Assembly: GCF_018332695.1 (NCBI RefSeq)
Contig: NZ_BOQN01000107.1
Coordinates: 58,841 to 122,840, forward strand
Direction: 5' to 3'
Length of the DNA stretch: 64,000 nucleotides
Source of the DNA: Paractinoplanes toevensis
GTDB taxonomy: Bacteria; Actinomycetota; Actinomycetes; Mycobacteriales; Micromonosporaceae
Part shown: positions 51,137-59,806 of the stretch, in pieces
Layout: every line of letters starts with the position of its first letter
Position numbering within the stretch: the first letter of the stretch is position 1
Translations under genes and position numbers: made by a program
The notes under the pieces: generated by a model
What the model saw: the letters and a program-made list of their open reading frames with translations, nothing else
The model's database searches: none
What the model was told of the DNA's origin: nothing

Positions 51137-51847
51137 ATGGGGGTGGCCGTGGTCACGGCTGTACCGGTGCCGGAACCGGCGCGCCTGCTCGACAGCGCCG
51201 CCCTGTCCCGCCTCGGCCATGATCTGCGCAGTCCGCTGACCGGCATCATCGGCCTCGCCGGCCTGATGCGCCGCAAGATCACCTGTGGTGGTGCCGACCC
51301 CGTGCAGCAGGACCGGCAACTGCAACTGATCGCCGACAGCGCGACCGGCCTGCTGGCCACGATCGAGCGGGTGGTCGCGCTGGCCAAGCTGGAGACGCGG
51401 GACGACGAACCGCCCGGGTCCACCGACTGCGGCACGGTCGCCGCCGAGGTCGTCGCGGAACTCACCCCGGCCGCGGTCGAGCACGGCCGCCGCCTGCACG
51501 CGTCGACCGGCCCGGCACCGGCCGCGATCACCCCCGCCGCGGCCCGCCTGATCGTGACGGAACTGCTGGACAACGCGATCAAATACAGCACCGAGGCGGA
51601 CATCGAGGTCACCGTCACCGGCGCGGCGATCAGCGTGGCCGACCACGGGCCCGGGCTGCCGGCCGGCGAACAGCAGCGGATCTTCCAGCCCTTCGAGCGG
51701 GGCACCGCCGCCGAGGAACGCGAGGTGGCCGGCAGCGGCCTCGGCCTCGCCCTGGCCCAGCGGGCCACCGTCCGGCACGGCGGCACGCTCGGGATGGCCA
51801 CCGGACCGGACGGCACCGTCTTCACCGTGACCCTGCCCCGCGCCTGA
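51137..51847 (+). CDS. stand-alone cytoplasmic histidine kinase core
   Basis: 236 residues, a kinase without any sensor domain. HisKA: RLGHDLRSPLTGIIGLAGLM with the phospho-acceptor His; HATPase: LLDNAIKYST (N box), ISVADHGPGLPAGEQQRIFQ (G1/F), GSGLGLALAQ (G2). It has no membrane helix. RBS is weak, and GTG 51143 is an alternative start. The next gene starts 10 bases later and encodes a receiver-headed hybrid kinase, so the two probably work together. Confidence 0.88.
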   Translation: MGVAVVTAVPVPEPARLLDSAALSRLGHDLRSPLTGIIGLAGLMRRKITCGGADPVQQDRQLQLIADSATGLLATIERVVALAKLETRDDEPPGSTDCGTVAAEVVAELTPAAVEHGRRLHASTGPAPAAITPAAARLIVTELLDNAIKYSTEADIEVTVTGAAISVADHGPGLPAGEQQRIFQPFERGTAAEEREVAGSGLGLALAQRATVRHGGTLGMATGPDGTVFTVTLPRA

Positions 51848-51857
51848 GGAGGTCCGC

Positions 51858-53834
51858 ATGGCCACCGTGCTGGTCGTGGACGACCGCGCCACCAACCGCG
51901 AGGTTGCCCGGATGACCCTCGACGAGGGTGGCTACGAGGTGATCGAGGCAGCGGCCGGACGGCAGGCGCTCGACCTGGCCCGCCGGCTGCACCCGGACGT
52001 CGTCCTGGCCGACGTGGTCATGCCGGGGATGGACGGTTACGAGTTCGTCGAGGCGCTGCGGGCCGACGCCGGCACGGCCGGCATCCCGGTGCTGCTCTAC
52101 ACCGCGAACTACGCGCCCGACGAGGCCGGGCCGCTGGCCGACGCGTACGGCGTGGCCCGGGTGGTGGCCAAGTCCGCCGACCCGGCCGAACTGCTCGCCG
52201 CGGTCGGCGAGGCCCTGCACCACCGGCCCGAACCGACCACCGGCCCGGTCACCAGCGAGCACCTGCGCACGGTGAACGCCAAGCTGGTCGAGAAGGTGCT
52301 CGCCCTGGACGAGAGCGAGGCCCGTTTCCAGGCACTGGCCGACCTGTCCCCGGTCGGGATCGTGTCCGGCAGCATCGACCTGCAGGCCTCCTACGTCAAT
52401 CCGCGGCTGCTCGACATCACCGGCGCCACCGGGCACGACCTGCTGCGGCTCGGCTGGCTGCGCTGCGTGCCCGAGGAGCACCGGGACGAGTTACGGGCGG
52501 CCGCGAACGCCGACTTCTACGGCCGGATCCACCTGGGCGACGGCCGGCACCGGTGGCTGCACACCCGCATCCGGGTCACCCAGGAGGAGGGCGACGAGAC
52601 CGGGTTCGTCGCCACCGTCGACGACGTGACCACCGTGGTCGAGGCCGAGGAGCAGCGGCACCTCGCCGAACGACGCCGGATCGCCGAGCGGTTCGACGGC
52701 CTGGCCCGGCTCAGCGGCGCCATCGCACACGACTTCAACAACATCCTGAACATCATCCTGTCGTTCAGCGAGTTCACCCAGGAGTCCCTGCGGGAGGCGG
52801 TGGACACCCGGCTGACCGCCGCGGTCGCCGACCCGATGCTCGGCGACCTCGAGAAGATCCACCGTGCCGGCCAGCGGGCCGCCCACCTGGCCCACCAGCT
52901 GCTCACCTTCGGCGGGCGCGAGGTGGTGCAACCGTCGGTGGTGCGGCCCAACACCGTGGTCGCCGAGGTCCGCGACCTGGCCGAGGCGACGGTCGGCAAA
53001 CAGGTCCGGATCGAGACCCGCCTCGACCCGGCCGTCGGCAACACCCGGATCGACGGCGACCAGCTCAGCCAGGCCCTGCTCAACCTGGCTCTCAACGCCC
53101 GGGACGCGATGCCCGACGGCGGCGCCCTCACGCTGGAGACGGGCAACGCCGGTCCGGAGAGGCCGGCCGGTCTGCCGCCCGGTGACTACATCCGCATCGC
53201 GGTCCGGGACGAGGGCGTGGGCATGCCGCCCGAGGTGCTGGACCGGGCCGTCGAGCCGTTCTTCTCGACCAAACCGAAGGGCCAGGGCACCGGGCTTGGC
53301 CTGGCCACCGCGTTCGGCATCGTCCGGCAGGCCGGCGGCGAACTGGTCATCGCTTCGGCCCCCGGCCACGGCACCACCGTGAGCCTCTACCTGCCGGCCA
53401 CCGGCGAACCACGGCCCGGCCACGCGCCGCAGGCCGCCGTGAAGGCGACCGCCGGGCAGACCATCCTGCTGGCCGAGGACGAGGACGGGGTCCGCGAGGT
53501 AGCCACCCGCATCCTGACCCGGGACGGCTACCGGGTGCTGGCCGCCGCCAACGGCCAGGAGGCCCTGGAGATAGCCCGCCGGCACGACGGCCCGATCGAC
53601 GGCGTGCTCTCCGACGTGGTCATGCCCCACCTGAACGGCCCCGAACTGGCCGAGGCACTGCGCACGGTCCTGCCCGGCGTGCCGGTGCTGTACATGTCCG
53701 GCTTCGCCGGCCCGCTGATGACCGACCAGGGCCTGCTCGAGCCCGGCGTCACGGTGGTCGGCAAACCCTTCACCCGCGCGGAGCTGCTCAACGCCGTCCA
53801 CGACCGCCTCACCGACAAAGCCCAGAAAGCCTGA
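51858..53834 (+). CDS. receiver-PAS-kinase-receiver hybrid protein
   Basis: 658 residues. N-terminal receiver (1-120, TVLVVDDRATNRE, DVVLADVVMPGMDG), PAS (about 150-265, LSPVGIVSGSIDLQASYVNP), an NtrB-like HisKA (LSGAIAHDFNNILNIIL), HATPase (NLALNARDAMPDGG, DEGVGMPPEVLDRAVEPFF, GTGLGLATAFG) and C-terminal receiver (ILLAEDEDGVRE, GVLSDVVMPHLNG, GKPFTRAEL). No membrane segment. GAGGAGG precedes the ATG. No DNA-binding output domain is present in this protein or its neighbours. Confidence 0.92.
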   Translation: MATVLVVDDRATNREVARMTLDEGGYEVIEAAAGRQALDLARRLHPDVVLADVVMPGMDGYEFVEALRADAGTAGIPVLLYTANYAPDEAGPLADAYGVARVVAKSADPAELLAAVGEALHHRPEPTTGPVTSEHLRTVNAKLVEKVLALDESEARFQALADLSPVGIVSGSIDLQASYVNPRLLDITGATGHDLLRLGWLRCVPEEHRDELRAAANADFYGRIHLGDGRHRWLHTRIRVTQEEGDETGFVATVDDVTTVVEAEEQRHLAERRRIAERFDGLARLSGAIAHDFNNILNIILSFSEFTQESLREAVDTRLTAAVADPMLGDLEKIHRAGQRAAHLAHQLLTFGGREVVQPSVVRPNTVVAEVRDLAEATVGKQVRIETRLDPAVGNTRIDGDQLSQALLNLALNARDAMPDGGALTLETGNAGPERPAGLPPGDYIRIAVRDEGVGMPPEVLDRAVEPFFSTKPKGQGTGLGLATAFGIVRQAGGELVIASAPGHGTTVSLYLPATGEPRPGHAPQAAVKATAGQTILLAEDEDGVREVATRILTRDGYRVLAAANGQEALEIARRHDGPIDGVLSDVVMPHLNGPELAEALRTVLPGVPVLYMSGFAGPLMTDQGLLEPGVTVVGKPFTRAELLNAVHDRLTDKAQKA

Positions 53835-53990
53835 CCCTTCTTCCGTACGGGCGGCGACTCCCACAACCGCACTCGCACCCGACCGCCGGCACCGCGCGAC
53901 CGGCGTGCAACACCGGCACGTGCCGCGACTCTCGCGCAACCGGACGTGGCCGCGATCATCTACCTTGAAGCGCCACAGGGGGTGGGCATC

Positions 53991-54242
53991 GTGGCGGGGG
54001 TTTCGGCGCGGCTGGTTCTGGTCACGACGGCGGTTCTGCTCGCGGGATGTGCGGCGGACCATGCGGGCCAGGGCGGGGATTACACACCGACCGTTGCGGA
54101 GAGCACGGCGCAGCGTCAGGCTCGCGAGCATGCCGACAAGCAGCCGGCGGCGTACGCCCGGCTGGCCGAGCGGTGGAAGGCCGAAGGGCTGATGCCCGCC
54201 CCGGAGGCTCCGGCGACCCCTGGGTCGGTGCCGCCGATCTGA
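53991..54242 (+). CDS. small lipoprotein, function unknown
   Basis: 83 residues from GTG 53991 with AGGGGGTG upstream. A lipoprotein signal (ARLVLVTTAVLLAGC) places the lipidated cysteine about residue 20; the mature part is hydrophilic with AESTAQRQAREHADKQPAAY and a proline-rich tail. A longer in-frame ATG at 53946 would put 15 residues before the signal and is less likely. I recognise no family. Confidence 0.6.
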   Translation: MAGVSARLVLVTTAVLLAGCAADHAGQGGDYTPTVAESTAQRQAREHADKQPAAYARLAERWKAEGLMPAPEAPATPGSVPPI

Positions 54243-54298
54243 AGGTCGACACGATGGACGGCTTCGAGATCAGCCTGAGCGGAGGCAGCACCGTCCGG

Positions 54299-55480
54299 CT
54301 ACTCGTCGTCTCGAAGTGCCTTCACGAGGGCTGACGATCTCTCCGGAGTGGCCGGTGGCCGGGCCGTCCGGGGTACCGCGGCCAGCAGGACGCACCCGGC
54401 CACGGCGAGCGCGGCGCAGGCCAGCAAGGCCGAGCGGAAGCCCACCGCCTGGATGATGGCCCCGGCGAGCAGCCCGGAGACCAGCGATCCCACGGTCAGG
54501 GTGTTGGCGAACAGGGTGGTGGCCCGGCCCGGCGAGTCCGGGGCGAGGTCCTGCACGAAGGTGATGCCGAGCGTGCCGGCCACCGCCAGCGCGATGCCGC
54601 GCGCCACCTGCGTGCCGATCAGCGCCGGCATCGTGGTGGCCGACGCGACCAGGACGAAGTAGACGGCGAACAGCGCCATGCCGGCCAGGATCACCTTCTT
54701 GCGTACGCCGGCCGGGATCAGCATCGTGGCCAGCGCCGCCGGGATCTCCACCAGCGCGCACACGGTGAACAGCACGCCCACCTGGCTGTCCGGCCGGTGC
54801 AGGGTGCCGGTCACGTACAGCGGAAGGACCACCGAGCCGGACAGCATCGCGGTGTGGAAGCAGGTGAAGCTGCCGGCCGCCAGCAGCATCGCCCGGGGTG
54901 GGCGCCGCTCGTCCGGGCGGGTGGGCTCGGCGGGCCGCGGCCGGGGTGTCCGGCCGAGCAGCAGAAGGGGGGCCGCGACGAGGACGAAGACGAGGGCGGT
55001 GGTCAGCAGGAGCCGGCGGTATCCGCCCGAGGCCAGCAGCGCGGCGCCGATCATCGGCCCGATCGCCCACGCGAGCGACCAGGTCGAGCGCAGCGCCGGT
55101 GTCCGCCGGCGCGACGCCGAGCCGCCGGCCCGGTCGTGGTGGGTCCGGGCCAGGGCGAAGATCTGCGGGAAGGCCGCTGTTCCGGCGCTGAGCAGCCCGG
55201 CCGCGACGAGCAGCAGGACCAGGTAGTCGGTGGTCGTGGTGAGCGCCGCGTACCCGGCGGCGGCCGCACCGACCGCGACCAGGGCCGGCCACCGGCTCGC
55301 CCTGCGGTCGTAGCGGCGGCCGAGCCAGGTGCTCACCGCCAGCCCGCTCACCGAGGTCAGCGAGATGAAGACACCGGCCTGCAGCGGGGACAGGTGGGCC
55401 GTCCCGGTGCCGAAGAGGACGAGGTAGGGGCCGACCATCGAGTCGGCGATTCCCAGCGTCAGCACACTGAGCAGCAGCAT
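54299..55480 (-). CDS. MFS transporter, sugar-efflux (SetA-like) type
   Basis: 393 residues, twelve helices. MLLLSVLTLGIADSMVGPYL at the start, WLGRRYDRRASRWPALVAVG in the first MFS loop and TPALRSTWSLAWAIGPMIGA before helix 5 fit sugar-efflux-type MFS proteins. The ATG at 55480 has GGAGGGG upstream. It is divergent from a CGNR regulator, which probably controls it; such pairs recur in actinobacteria. Confidence 0.85.
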   Translation of the reverse strand: MLLLSVLTLGIADSMVGPYLVLFGTGTAHLSPLQAGVFISLTSVSGLAVSTWLGRRYDRRASRWPALVAVGAAAAGYAALTTTTDYLVLLLVAAGLLSAGTAAFPQIFALARTHHDRAGGSASRRRTPALRSTWSLAWAIGPMIGAALLASGGYRRLLLTTALVFVLVAAPLLLLGRTPRPRPAEPTRPDERRPPRAMLLAAGSFTCFHTAMLSGSVVLPLYVTGTLHRPDSQVGVLFTVCALVEIPAALATMLIPAGVRKKVILAGMALFAVYFVLVASATTMPALIGTQVARGIALAVAGTLGITFVQDLAPDSPGRATTLFANTLTVGSLVSGLLAGAIIQAVGFRSALLACAALAVAGCVLLAAVPRTARPPATPERSSALVKALRDDE

Positions 55481-55537
55481 GGCATCCCCTCCGGTTGATG
55501 CAGGCTAAGCTCCTTTGACTGGAACATACCGCCGCTG

Positions 55538-56152
55538 ATGCGGGTGAAACATCGTTGGGTGGAATCAGTGTTTCTGGAACTCTTCGGCGGGGTGGCATGC
55601 CTGGACTTCGCCAACACGATGGACGGCCGGGCCACCGCCCATCCGGAGGAACTGCTGCACTCGTACGCCGATCTCAGCGCCTGGTCCGCGTACGCCGGCC
55701 TGATCGACGCCGGCACGGCCGCCCGGCTCGCGGCCCGCGGCAACGAGGCCGATCTTCGCGACGCGGTCGCGTTGCGCGAGGCGATCTTCGAGGTCTTCGC
55801 GGCCATCGGCCGCAAGCGGGCGGCCCCGGCCACCGCGCTGGGCGTGGTGCAGGCGCACTACGCCCAGGCGATGACGGTGGCTCAGCTCGTCCCCGGCGAC
55901 GAGTACGAGTGGCGCTTCACCGGCGACGATCCCGGCCGGGCGTCGTGGCCGGTCGCGGTGTCGGCGGTACGGCTGCTCGCCGGCGGGCCGCTCGACCGGG
56001 TCAAGGTGTGCGCGGCCGAGGCCGGCTGCATCGGCCTGTTCCTGGACACCAGCAAGAACCGCAGCCGCCGCTGGTGCACGATGGACGGCTGCGGGATGGA
56101 TGCGAAGATCCAGCGGCAGGCTTCCCGGCGGCAGGCCGCCCGCCGGACCTGA
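55538..56152 (+). CDS. CGNR zinc-finger/ABATE-domain regulator
   Basis: 204 residues. The ABATE domain (about 1-150, GGVACLDFANTMDGRATAHP, VALREAIFEVFAAI) precedes a C-terminal zinc knuckle with GLFLDTSKNRSRRWCTMDGC, where the namesake CGNR is CGMD here. Cysteine pair for metal is kept. The protein likely senses a ligand and binds DNA through the knuckle. Divergent from the MFS gene, convergent with the aldo/keto reductase. A TTGACT element 20 bases before the start may be its -35. Confidence 0.85.
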   Translation: MRVKHRWVESVFLELFGGVACLDFANTMDGRATAHPEELLHSYADLSAWSAYAGLIDAGTAARLAARGNEADLRDAVALREAIFEVFAAIGRKRAAPATALGVVQAHYAQAMTVAQLVPGDEYEWRFTGDDPGRASWPVAVSAVRLLAGGPLDRVKVCAAEAGCIGLFLDTSKNRSRRWCTMDGCGMDAKIQRQASRRQAARRT

Positions 56153-56154
56153 GC

Positions 56155-57174
56155 TCAGATCTTCCGGTCGCGCTGGGCGATTCCCTGCGGGCCGTACGGA
56201 TATTGGCCGACCACCGGGGTGCTGGCCTCGGTGAGCAGCTCGGTCTCCTTCTCCGTCAGGTGCAGGCCGGCGGCGCCGAGGTTGTCCTCGAGCTGCTCCA
56301 GGGTGCGTGCGCCGAGGATCACCGACGTGACGGCCGGGCGGTCGGCGAGCCAGGCCAGCGCCACCTGCGACATCGACACGCCGCGCTCCCCGGCGACGCG
56401 GCGGACAGTGTCGAGGATGTGCCAGGTGCGGGTGTCGGAGTTGCGCGGACCGTACGCCTCCATGCCGCGGCCCGGGTCCTCGCCGAGCCGGGTCGCACCG
56501 GTGGGCTCGCTGTCGCGCACGTACTTGCCGGTCAGCCAGCCGCCACCCAGCGGCGACCACGGCAGGATGCCGATGTTCTCGTTGCGGCACACGTCGACGA
56601 GCTCGAACTCGATCTCCCGGACCAGCAGGTTGTACTGCGGCTGCAGGGTGACGATCGGCGCGAGCCCGCGGAACTCGGTGATCAGCGCCGCCTTCTGCAA
56701 CTGCCAGCCGAGGAAGTTGCTGACCCCCACGTACCGGATCTTGCCGGCCCGGACGGCGTCGTCGAAGAACCCGAGCGTCTCCTCGATCGGGGTCAGCGGG
56801 TCCCAGGCGTGCGCCTGGTAGAGGTCGATCGTCTCGATGCCGAGGCGGCGCAGACTCGCGTCGAGCGCGCGGGACAGGTTCACCCTGGTCAGGCCGGCCG
56901 AGTTCGGGTCGTCACCCATCGGGAAGCGGCCCTTGGTGGCGATGACAAGCTGGTCACGCAGGCCGGACCGGGCCGTGAGCCAGCGCCCGATGACTTCCTC
57001 GGAGACGCCGCGCGAGTAGACGTTGGCGGTGTCGACGAAGTTGCCACCGACCTCGACGAAGCGATCGAGCTGAGCGTGCGAGACCTCCTCGCTGCTCTCG
57101 TTCCCGAACGTCATGGTGCCCAGACACAGCGACGACACGATCGTGCCGGTGCCACCCAGGGTGCGGTATTCCAT
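56155..57174 (-). CDS. aldo/keto reductase
   Basis: 339 residues. NADPH-dependent carbonyl reductase with the catalytic set in GGNFVDTANVYSRGVSEEVI (Asp, Tyr), VIATKGRF (Lys) and DLYQAHAWDP (His), plus the cofactor segment AVTSVILGARTLEQLEDNLG. It belongs to the YajO/AKR11-14-like branch. ATG at 57174 with AAGGAG 7 bases upstream. The promoter TTGACA-N17-GGTAAT is unusually close to consensus for this genome, with a palindrome over the start of transcription. Confidence 0.92.
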   Translation of the reverse strand: MEYRTLGGTGTIVSSLCLGTMTFGNESSEEVSHAQLDRFVEVGGNFVDTANVYSRGVSEEVIGRWLTARSGLRDQLVIATKGRFPMGDDPNSAGLTRVNLSRALDASLRRLGIETIDLYQAHAWDPLTPIEETLGFFDDAVRAGKIRYVGVSNFLGWQLQKAALITEFRGLAPIVTLQPQYNLLVREIEFELVDVCRNENIGILPWSPLGGGWLTGKYVRDSEPTGATRLGEDPGRGMEAYGPRNSDTRTWHILDTVRRVAGERGVSMSQVALAWLADRPAVTSVILGARTLEQLEDNLGAAGLHLTEKETELLTEASTPVVGQYPYGPQGIAQRDRKI

Positions 57175-57192
57175 CAGCCAGCTCCTTTTACC

Positions 57193-57203
57193 GAGATGAT
57201 CTC
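57193..57203. promoter_or_regulatory. operator palindrome at the aldo/keto reductase promoter
   Basis: GAGAT-G-ATCTC, perfect arms of five, overlaps the region just downstream of the -10 of the aldo/keto reductase promoter. Suited to repression by an unlinked regulator. Confidence 0.35.
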
Positions 57204-57240
57204 ATTACCCCGCTGGTTCCGGAGCGTGTCAACGGGGTAA
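57204..57240. promoter_or_regulatory. overlapping divergent promoters
   Basis: Leftward: TTGACA (57232-57227), 17-base spacer, GGTAAT (57209-57204), a good housekeeping promoter for the aldo/keto reductase. Rightward: GGTT (57215-57218), N16, GGGTAA (57235-57240), a SigB-like promoter for the small basic protein. TTACCCCG/CGGGGTAA arms (57205-57212, 57233-57240) also make a perfect inverted repeat. Confidence 0.5.
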
Positions 57241-57274
57241 CTGATGTAACACCCTGATTCGAGGAGGCACCACC

Positions 57275-57427
57275 ATGGCGACCCTCGCCCAACGTGTCCG
57301 CACCTTCCTGCAGAGCCCGCAGGGCCGCCGGCTGGTCGACCAGGGCCGCCGCCAACTGGCCAAGCCGGAGAACCAGCGCCGGTTGCGCGGGCTGTTCACC
57401 CGGCTGCAGGGCCGGCGCCGCTACTGA
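57275..57427 (+). CDS. small basic protein, 50 residues
   Basis: MATLAQRVRTFLQSPQGRRL, then a glutamine- and arginine-rich amphipathic stretch ending LQGRRRY. Net charge is strongly positive (over a dozen arginines). GAGGAGG lies 7 bases before the ATG and a SigB-like promoter further upstream. A strong hairpin follows the stop. Short arginine-rich proteins of this kind are seen beside actinobacterial genes, with no known role; nucleic-acid or membrane binding is possible. Confidence 0.65.
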   Translation: MATLAQRVRTFLQSPQGRRLVDQGRRQLAKPENQRRLRGLFTRLQGRRRY

Positions 57428-57434
57428 CCGTCCG

Positions 57435-57464
57435 CCGGGGCGCGGCGCGGGCGCCGCGCCCCGG
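57435..57464. terminator. strong bidirectional hairpin
   Basis: Two perfect 14-base arms (57435-57448, 57451-57464) separated by GG, all G and C. It lies between the small basic protein gene and the 3' end of the GH54 gene and can serve both. Confidence 0.8.
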
Positions 57465-57469
57465 GATGC

Positions 57470-59290
57470 TCAGCTCAGCGCGAACTTCTGGGACGCGCTG
57501 CCGTTGCAGTCGTAGATCTGCAGGCGGGTGCCGTTGGTCGTGGTGCCGTTCGGTGCGTCCAGGCAGCGGCCCGACTGCGGGTTGCGCAGGGAGCCGTCGG
57601 CCTGCTGCTGCCAGACCTGGCCACCGACGCCGTTGCAGTCCCACAGCTCGACCTGGGTGTTGTTCGCCGTGCCGTTGCCCACGATGTCCAGGCAGCGGCC
57701 CAGGGCGCGCAGCGAACCGTTGCTGTTGTGGAACCAGTGCTGGTCGATCGCGTAGGACTGGCAGTCCCACAGCTGCACCCCGGTGCCGTTGACGCCGGTG
57801 TCGTCGGCGGCCACGTCGACGCACTTGCCGCCGGGGCCGACGGTGACTCCGCCGCCGTTGACCGCGAACTTCTGCGCCGCGGTGCCGTTGCAGTCCCAGA
57901 TCTGCAGCCGCGTGCCGTTCGCCGTGGTGCCGTTCGGGGAGTCCAGGCAGCGGCCCGACTGCGGGTTGCGCAGGGAACCGTCGGCCTGCTGAACCCACTT
58001 CTGGCCACCGACGCCGTTGCAGTCCCACAGCTCCAGCTGGGCGCCGCCGGCCGTGCCGTTGCCGACGATGTCGAGGCAGCGGCCCAGGGTGCGCAGGGTG
58101 TTGTCGGCGTAGTGCTGCCAGTGCTGGTCGGAGGCGTACGACTGGCAGTCCCACAGCTGCACCGCGGTGCCGTTGACGCCGGTGTCGTCGGCGGCCACGT
58201 CGATGCACTTGCCGCCGGGGCCGGTGACCGTGCCGCGCGGGCCGTTCGGGACGTTGGTCTGGCCGGAGTAGCCGACCGTGACGATGTTCGCCTGGACCGC
58301 GTTGTCGGCGGCGTCGGTGGGATAGCCGGAGGTCATCACGCCCTCGAAGAACGTGCCCATGTTGCGGTTGCTGTTGTCGCCGCCGGTGCCCAGGATGATC
58401 GAGCCTTCCTGGTGCATCGGGATGTAGCCGCCGCGGTTCGGCAACGCGCCGTTCCACCAGGTGCTCAGGCCGCCCGACTGGGAGTTGCCGCCTTTGAGCG
58501 CGTACGTCGTCTGGCCGTTGTTCTTCAACAGGGCCGTGACGTAGGTGCTGTTGTTGCCGAGGTTCGCGGTGTTGGAGCCGTTGGCGCCCTGGAACATGCC
58601 GTTCTCGAGGTCGGCCTCGACCCACGGGCCGGAGCCGGTGCACGGCGCGAAGTAGCAGGTGGTGGCGATGCTGACGGCGTCCATGTGGCCGTTGCCGGTG
58701 TCCGCGACCTGGATCTCGGCGTTGCCGTAGTCGAAGCAGCAGTCGGAGCCGACGTGAGTGCCGCTGGCCACCATGTACATGCCTTCGGGCTGGCCGTTGA
58801 CCGCAACCCCGGATCCGGCCGTACGCCGGTAGCCGTGCTGCGGGGAGATCCAGATCCCGTACACCTTGTGGCCGCCCGCGGTGACCGCCAGCTCACTGGC
58901 GTCGGCCGGGTAGTCGGCCGGTCCGGCGGTGCCGGCCGGCGAGACGGTGAGGTCGTTGTGCCGGGCGGTCTGGTCGTAGATCTTGGTGATGCCGCAGGTG
59001 GTGCCGTTGCAGAAGACGTCATGGTCGGCGGCGTTGGCGTAGCCGCCCGCTGCGAGCAGGCCGACGTCGTGGGTGGCGCGGTCGGATGCGCGGGTGACCT
59101 GGTAGAGCGGGCCGTTGTAGGTGCCGAACAGGGCGCGGGTGCTGCTGTGCGCGGCCACGCAGGGGGTGCCGGCCGCGCCGTAGATGTCGCACGGCAGCGA
59201 GGCGGCCGCGTGGGCGGCGCCGGGGATGCCGACGAGCAGTCCGATGACCAGGGTGAGCAGGACGAGCGGGGATGAGATGCGTCTGCGCAT
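57470..59290 (-). CDS. secreted GH54 α-L-arabinofuranosidase with two ricin-type lectin domains
   Basis: 606 residues. Signal peptide 1-29 (AAHAA). The catalytic domain (about 30-340) opens SLPCDIYGAAGTPCVAAHSS, with the nucleophile E229 in EADLENGMF and acid/base D305 in GTGGDNSN, by comparison with Aspergillus AbfB. Two ricin B domains follow (about 345-475 and 480-606) with repeated GRCLDIVGNGT and QLWDCQSY or LQIWDCNG units; they should bind arabinan or galactan side chains. ATG at 59290 with GGGGAG upstream. Transcribed from the shared GTTATTGAC-type promoter. Confidence 0.92.
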   Translation of the reverse strand: MRRRISSPLVLLTLVIGLLVGIPGAAHAAASLPCDIYGAAGTPCVAAHSSTRALFGTYNGPLYQVTRASDRATHDVGLLAAGGYANAADHDVFCNGTTCGITKIYDQTARHNDLTVSPAGTAGPADYPADASELAVTAGGHKVYGIWISPQHGYRRTAGSGVAVNGQPEGMYMVASGTHVGSDCCFDYGNAEIQVADTGNGHMDAVSIATTCYFAPCTGSGPWVEADLENGMFQGANGSNTANLGNNSTYVTALLKNNGQTTYALKGGNSQSGGLSTWWNGALPNRGGYIPMHQEGSIILGTGGDNSNRNMGTFFEGVMTSGYPTDAADNAVQANIVTVGYSGQTNVPNGPRGTVTGPGGKCIDVAADDTGVNGTAVQLWDCQSYASDQHWQHYADNTLRTLGRCLDIVGNGTAGGAQLELWDCNGVGGQKWVQQADGSLRNPQSGRCLDSPNGTTANGTRLQIWDCNGTAAQKFAVNGGGVTVGPGGKCVDVAADDTGVNGTGVQLWDCQSYAIDQHWFHNSNGSLRALGRCLDIVGNGTANNTQVELWDCNGVGGQVWQQQADGSLRNPQSGRCLDAPNGTTTNGTRLQIYDCNGSASQKFALS

Positions 59291-59359
59291 GGGGATGCTC
59301 CCGGGGAAAAGACATCGAGGGGTATCGACACCTCGGTGTACGCCCGAACGCTGGAAAAC

Positions 59360-59373
59360 GTCAATAACCGATG
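59360..59373 (-). promoter_or_regulatory. promoter motif shared by the GH54 and GH30 genes
   Basis: Minus strand CATCGGTTATTGAC lies 70 bases before the GH54 ATG. TTGACG-N17-GTACAC fits a -35/-10 pair. The same motif (CACCGGTTATTGAC) occurs 80 bases before the GH30 ATG. Confidence 0.5.
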
Positions 59374-59417
59374 AATCATGTTCGTTTTTGTTTGCACGAA
59401 GGGGCAATGGCGGAACG

Positions 59418-59435
59418 CGTAACTCGTTGGTTACG
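59418..59435. promoter_or_regulatory. ArsR-type operator
   Basis: CGTAAC-N6-GTTACG, perfect six-base arms, nine bases before the ArsR GTG. Position over the likely promoter suits autorepression. Confidence 0.5.
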
Positions 59436-59443
59436 CTTTCCGG

Positions 59444-59806
59444 GTGGGCGACGGCGTGGACGACGTGACCGGCGCGATCGCCGATCCGGCGCGGCGGGAG
59501 ATCCTGCTGATGCTGCGCGACGAGGCACTCTCGGCCGGGCAGATCGCCGACCGGTTCGCGATCAGCCGGCCGGCCGTCAGCCGGCACCTGCGCGTGCTGC
59601 GTGAGGCCGGCCTGGTGCGCGACACCGCCGACGGCCGCCGCCGGGTCTACACGCTGGTCACCGCGCCGCTCGACGAGCTGGCCGGGTGGCTGGGGCGGCT
59701 GATGCGCCCGTCCGGCTGGCAGCACCACCTCGACGCGCTGGAGACCGAGGTCTACCGCACCCGACGTGAGCGGCACACCGCCGCCGAGAACAAGGAGACC
59801 GCATGA
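59444..59806 (+). CDS. ArsR-family transcriptional regulator
   Basis: 120 residues with a winged helix: AIADPARREILLMLRDEALS, then AGQIADRFAISRPAVSRHLR and VLREAGLVRDTADGRRRVYT. No metal-binding cysteines are present in the usual places, as expected for the ArsR branch paired with SRPBCC genes. GTG at 59444 is used, GTG 59456 is possible. Its stop overlaps the SRPBCC start by four bases, so both are made together and probably controlled by the upstream operator. Confidence 0.88.
   Translation: MGDGVDDVTGAIADPARREILLMLRDEALSAGQIADRFAISRPAVSRHLRVLREAGLVRDTADGRRRVYTLVTAPLDELAGWLGRLMRPSGWQHHLDALETEVYRTRRERHTAAENKETA

Noticed and set aside
54244..54334. Possible extension of the small lipoprotein in a shifted frame
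   Set aside because: The short stretch (DLKVDTMDGFEI and onward) has no start or ribosome site and runs into the convergent MFS gene; the lipoprotein already ends plausibly.
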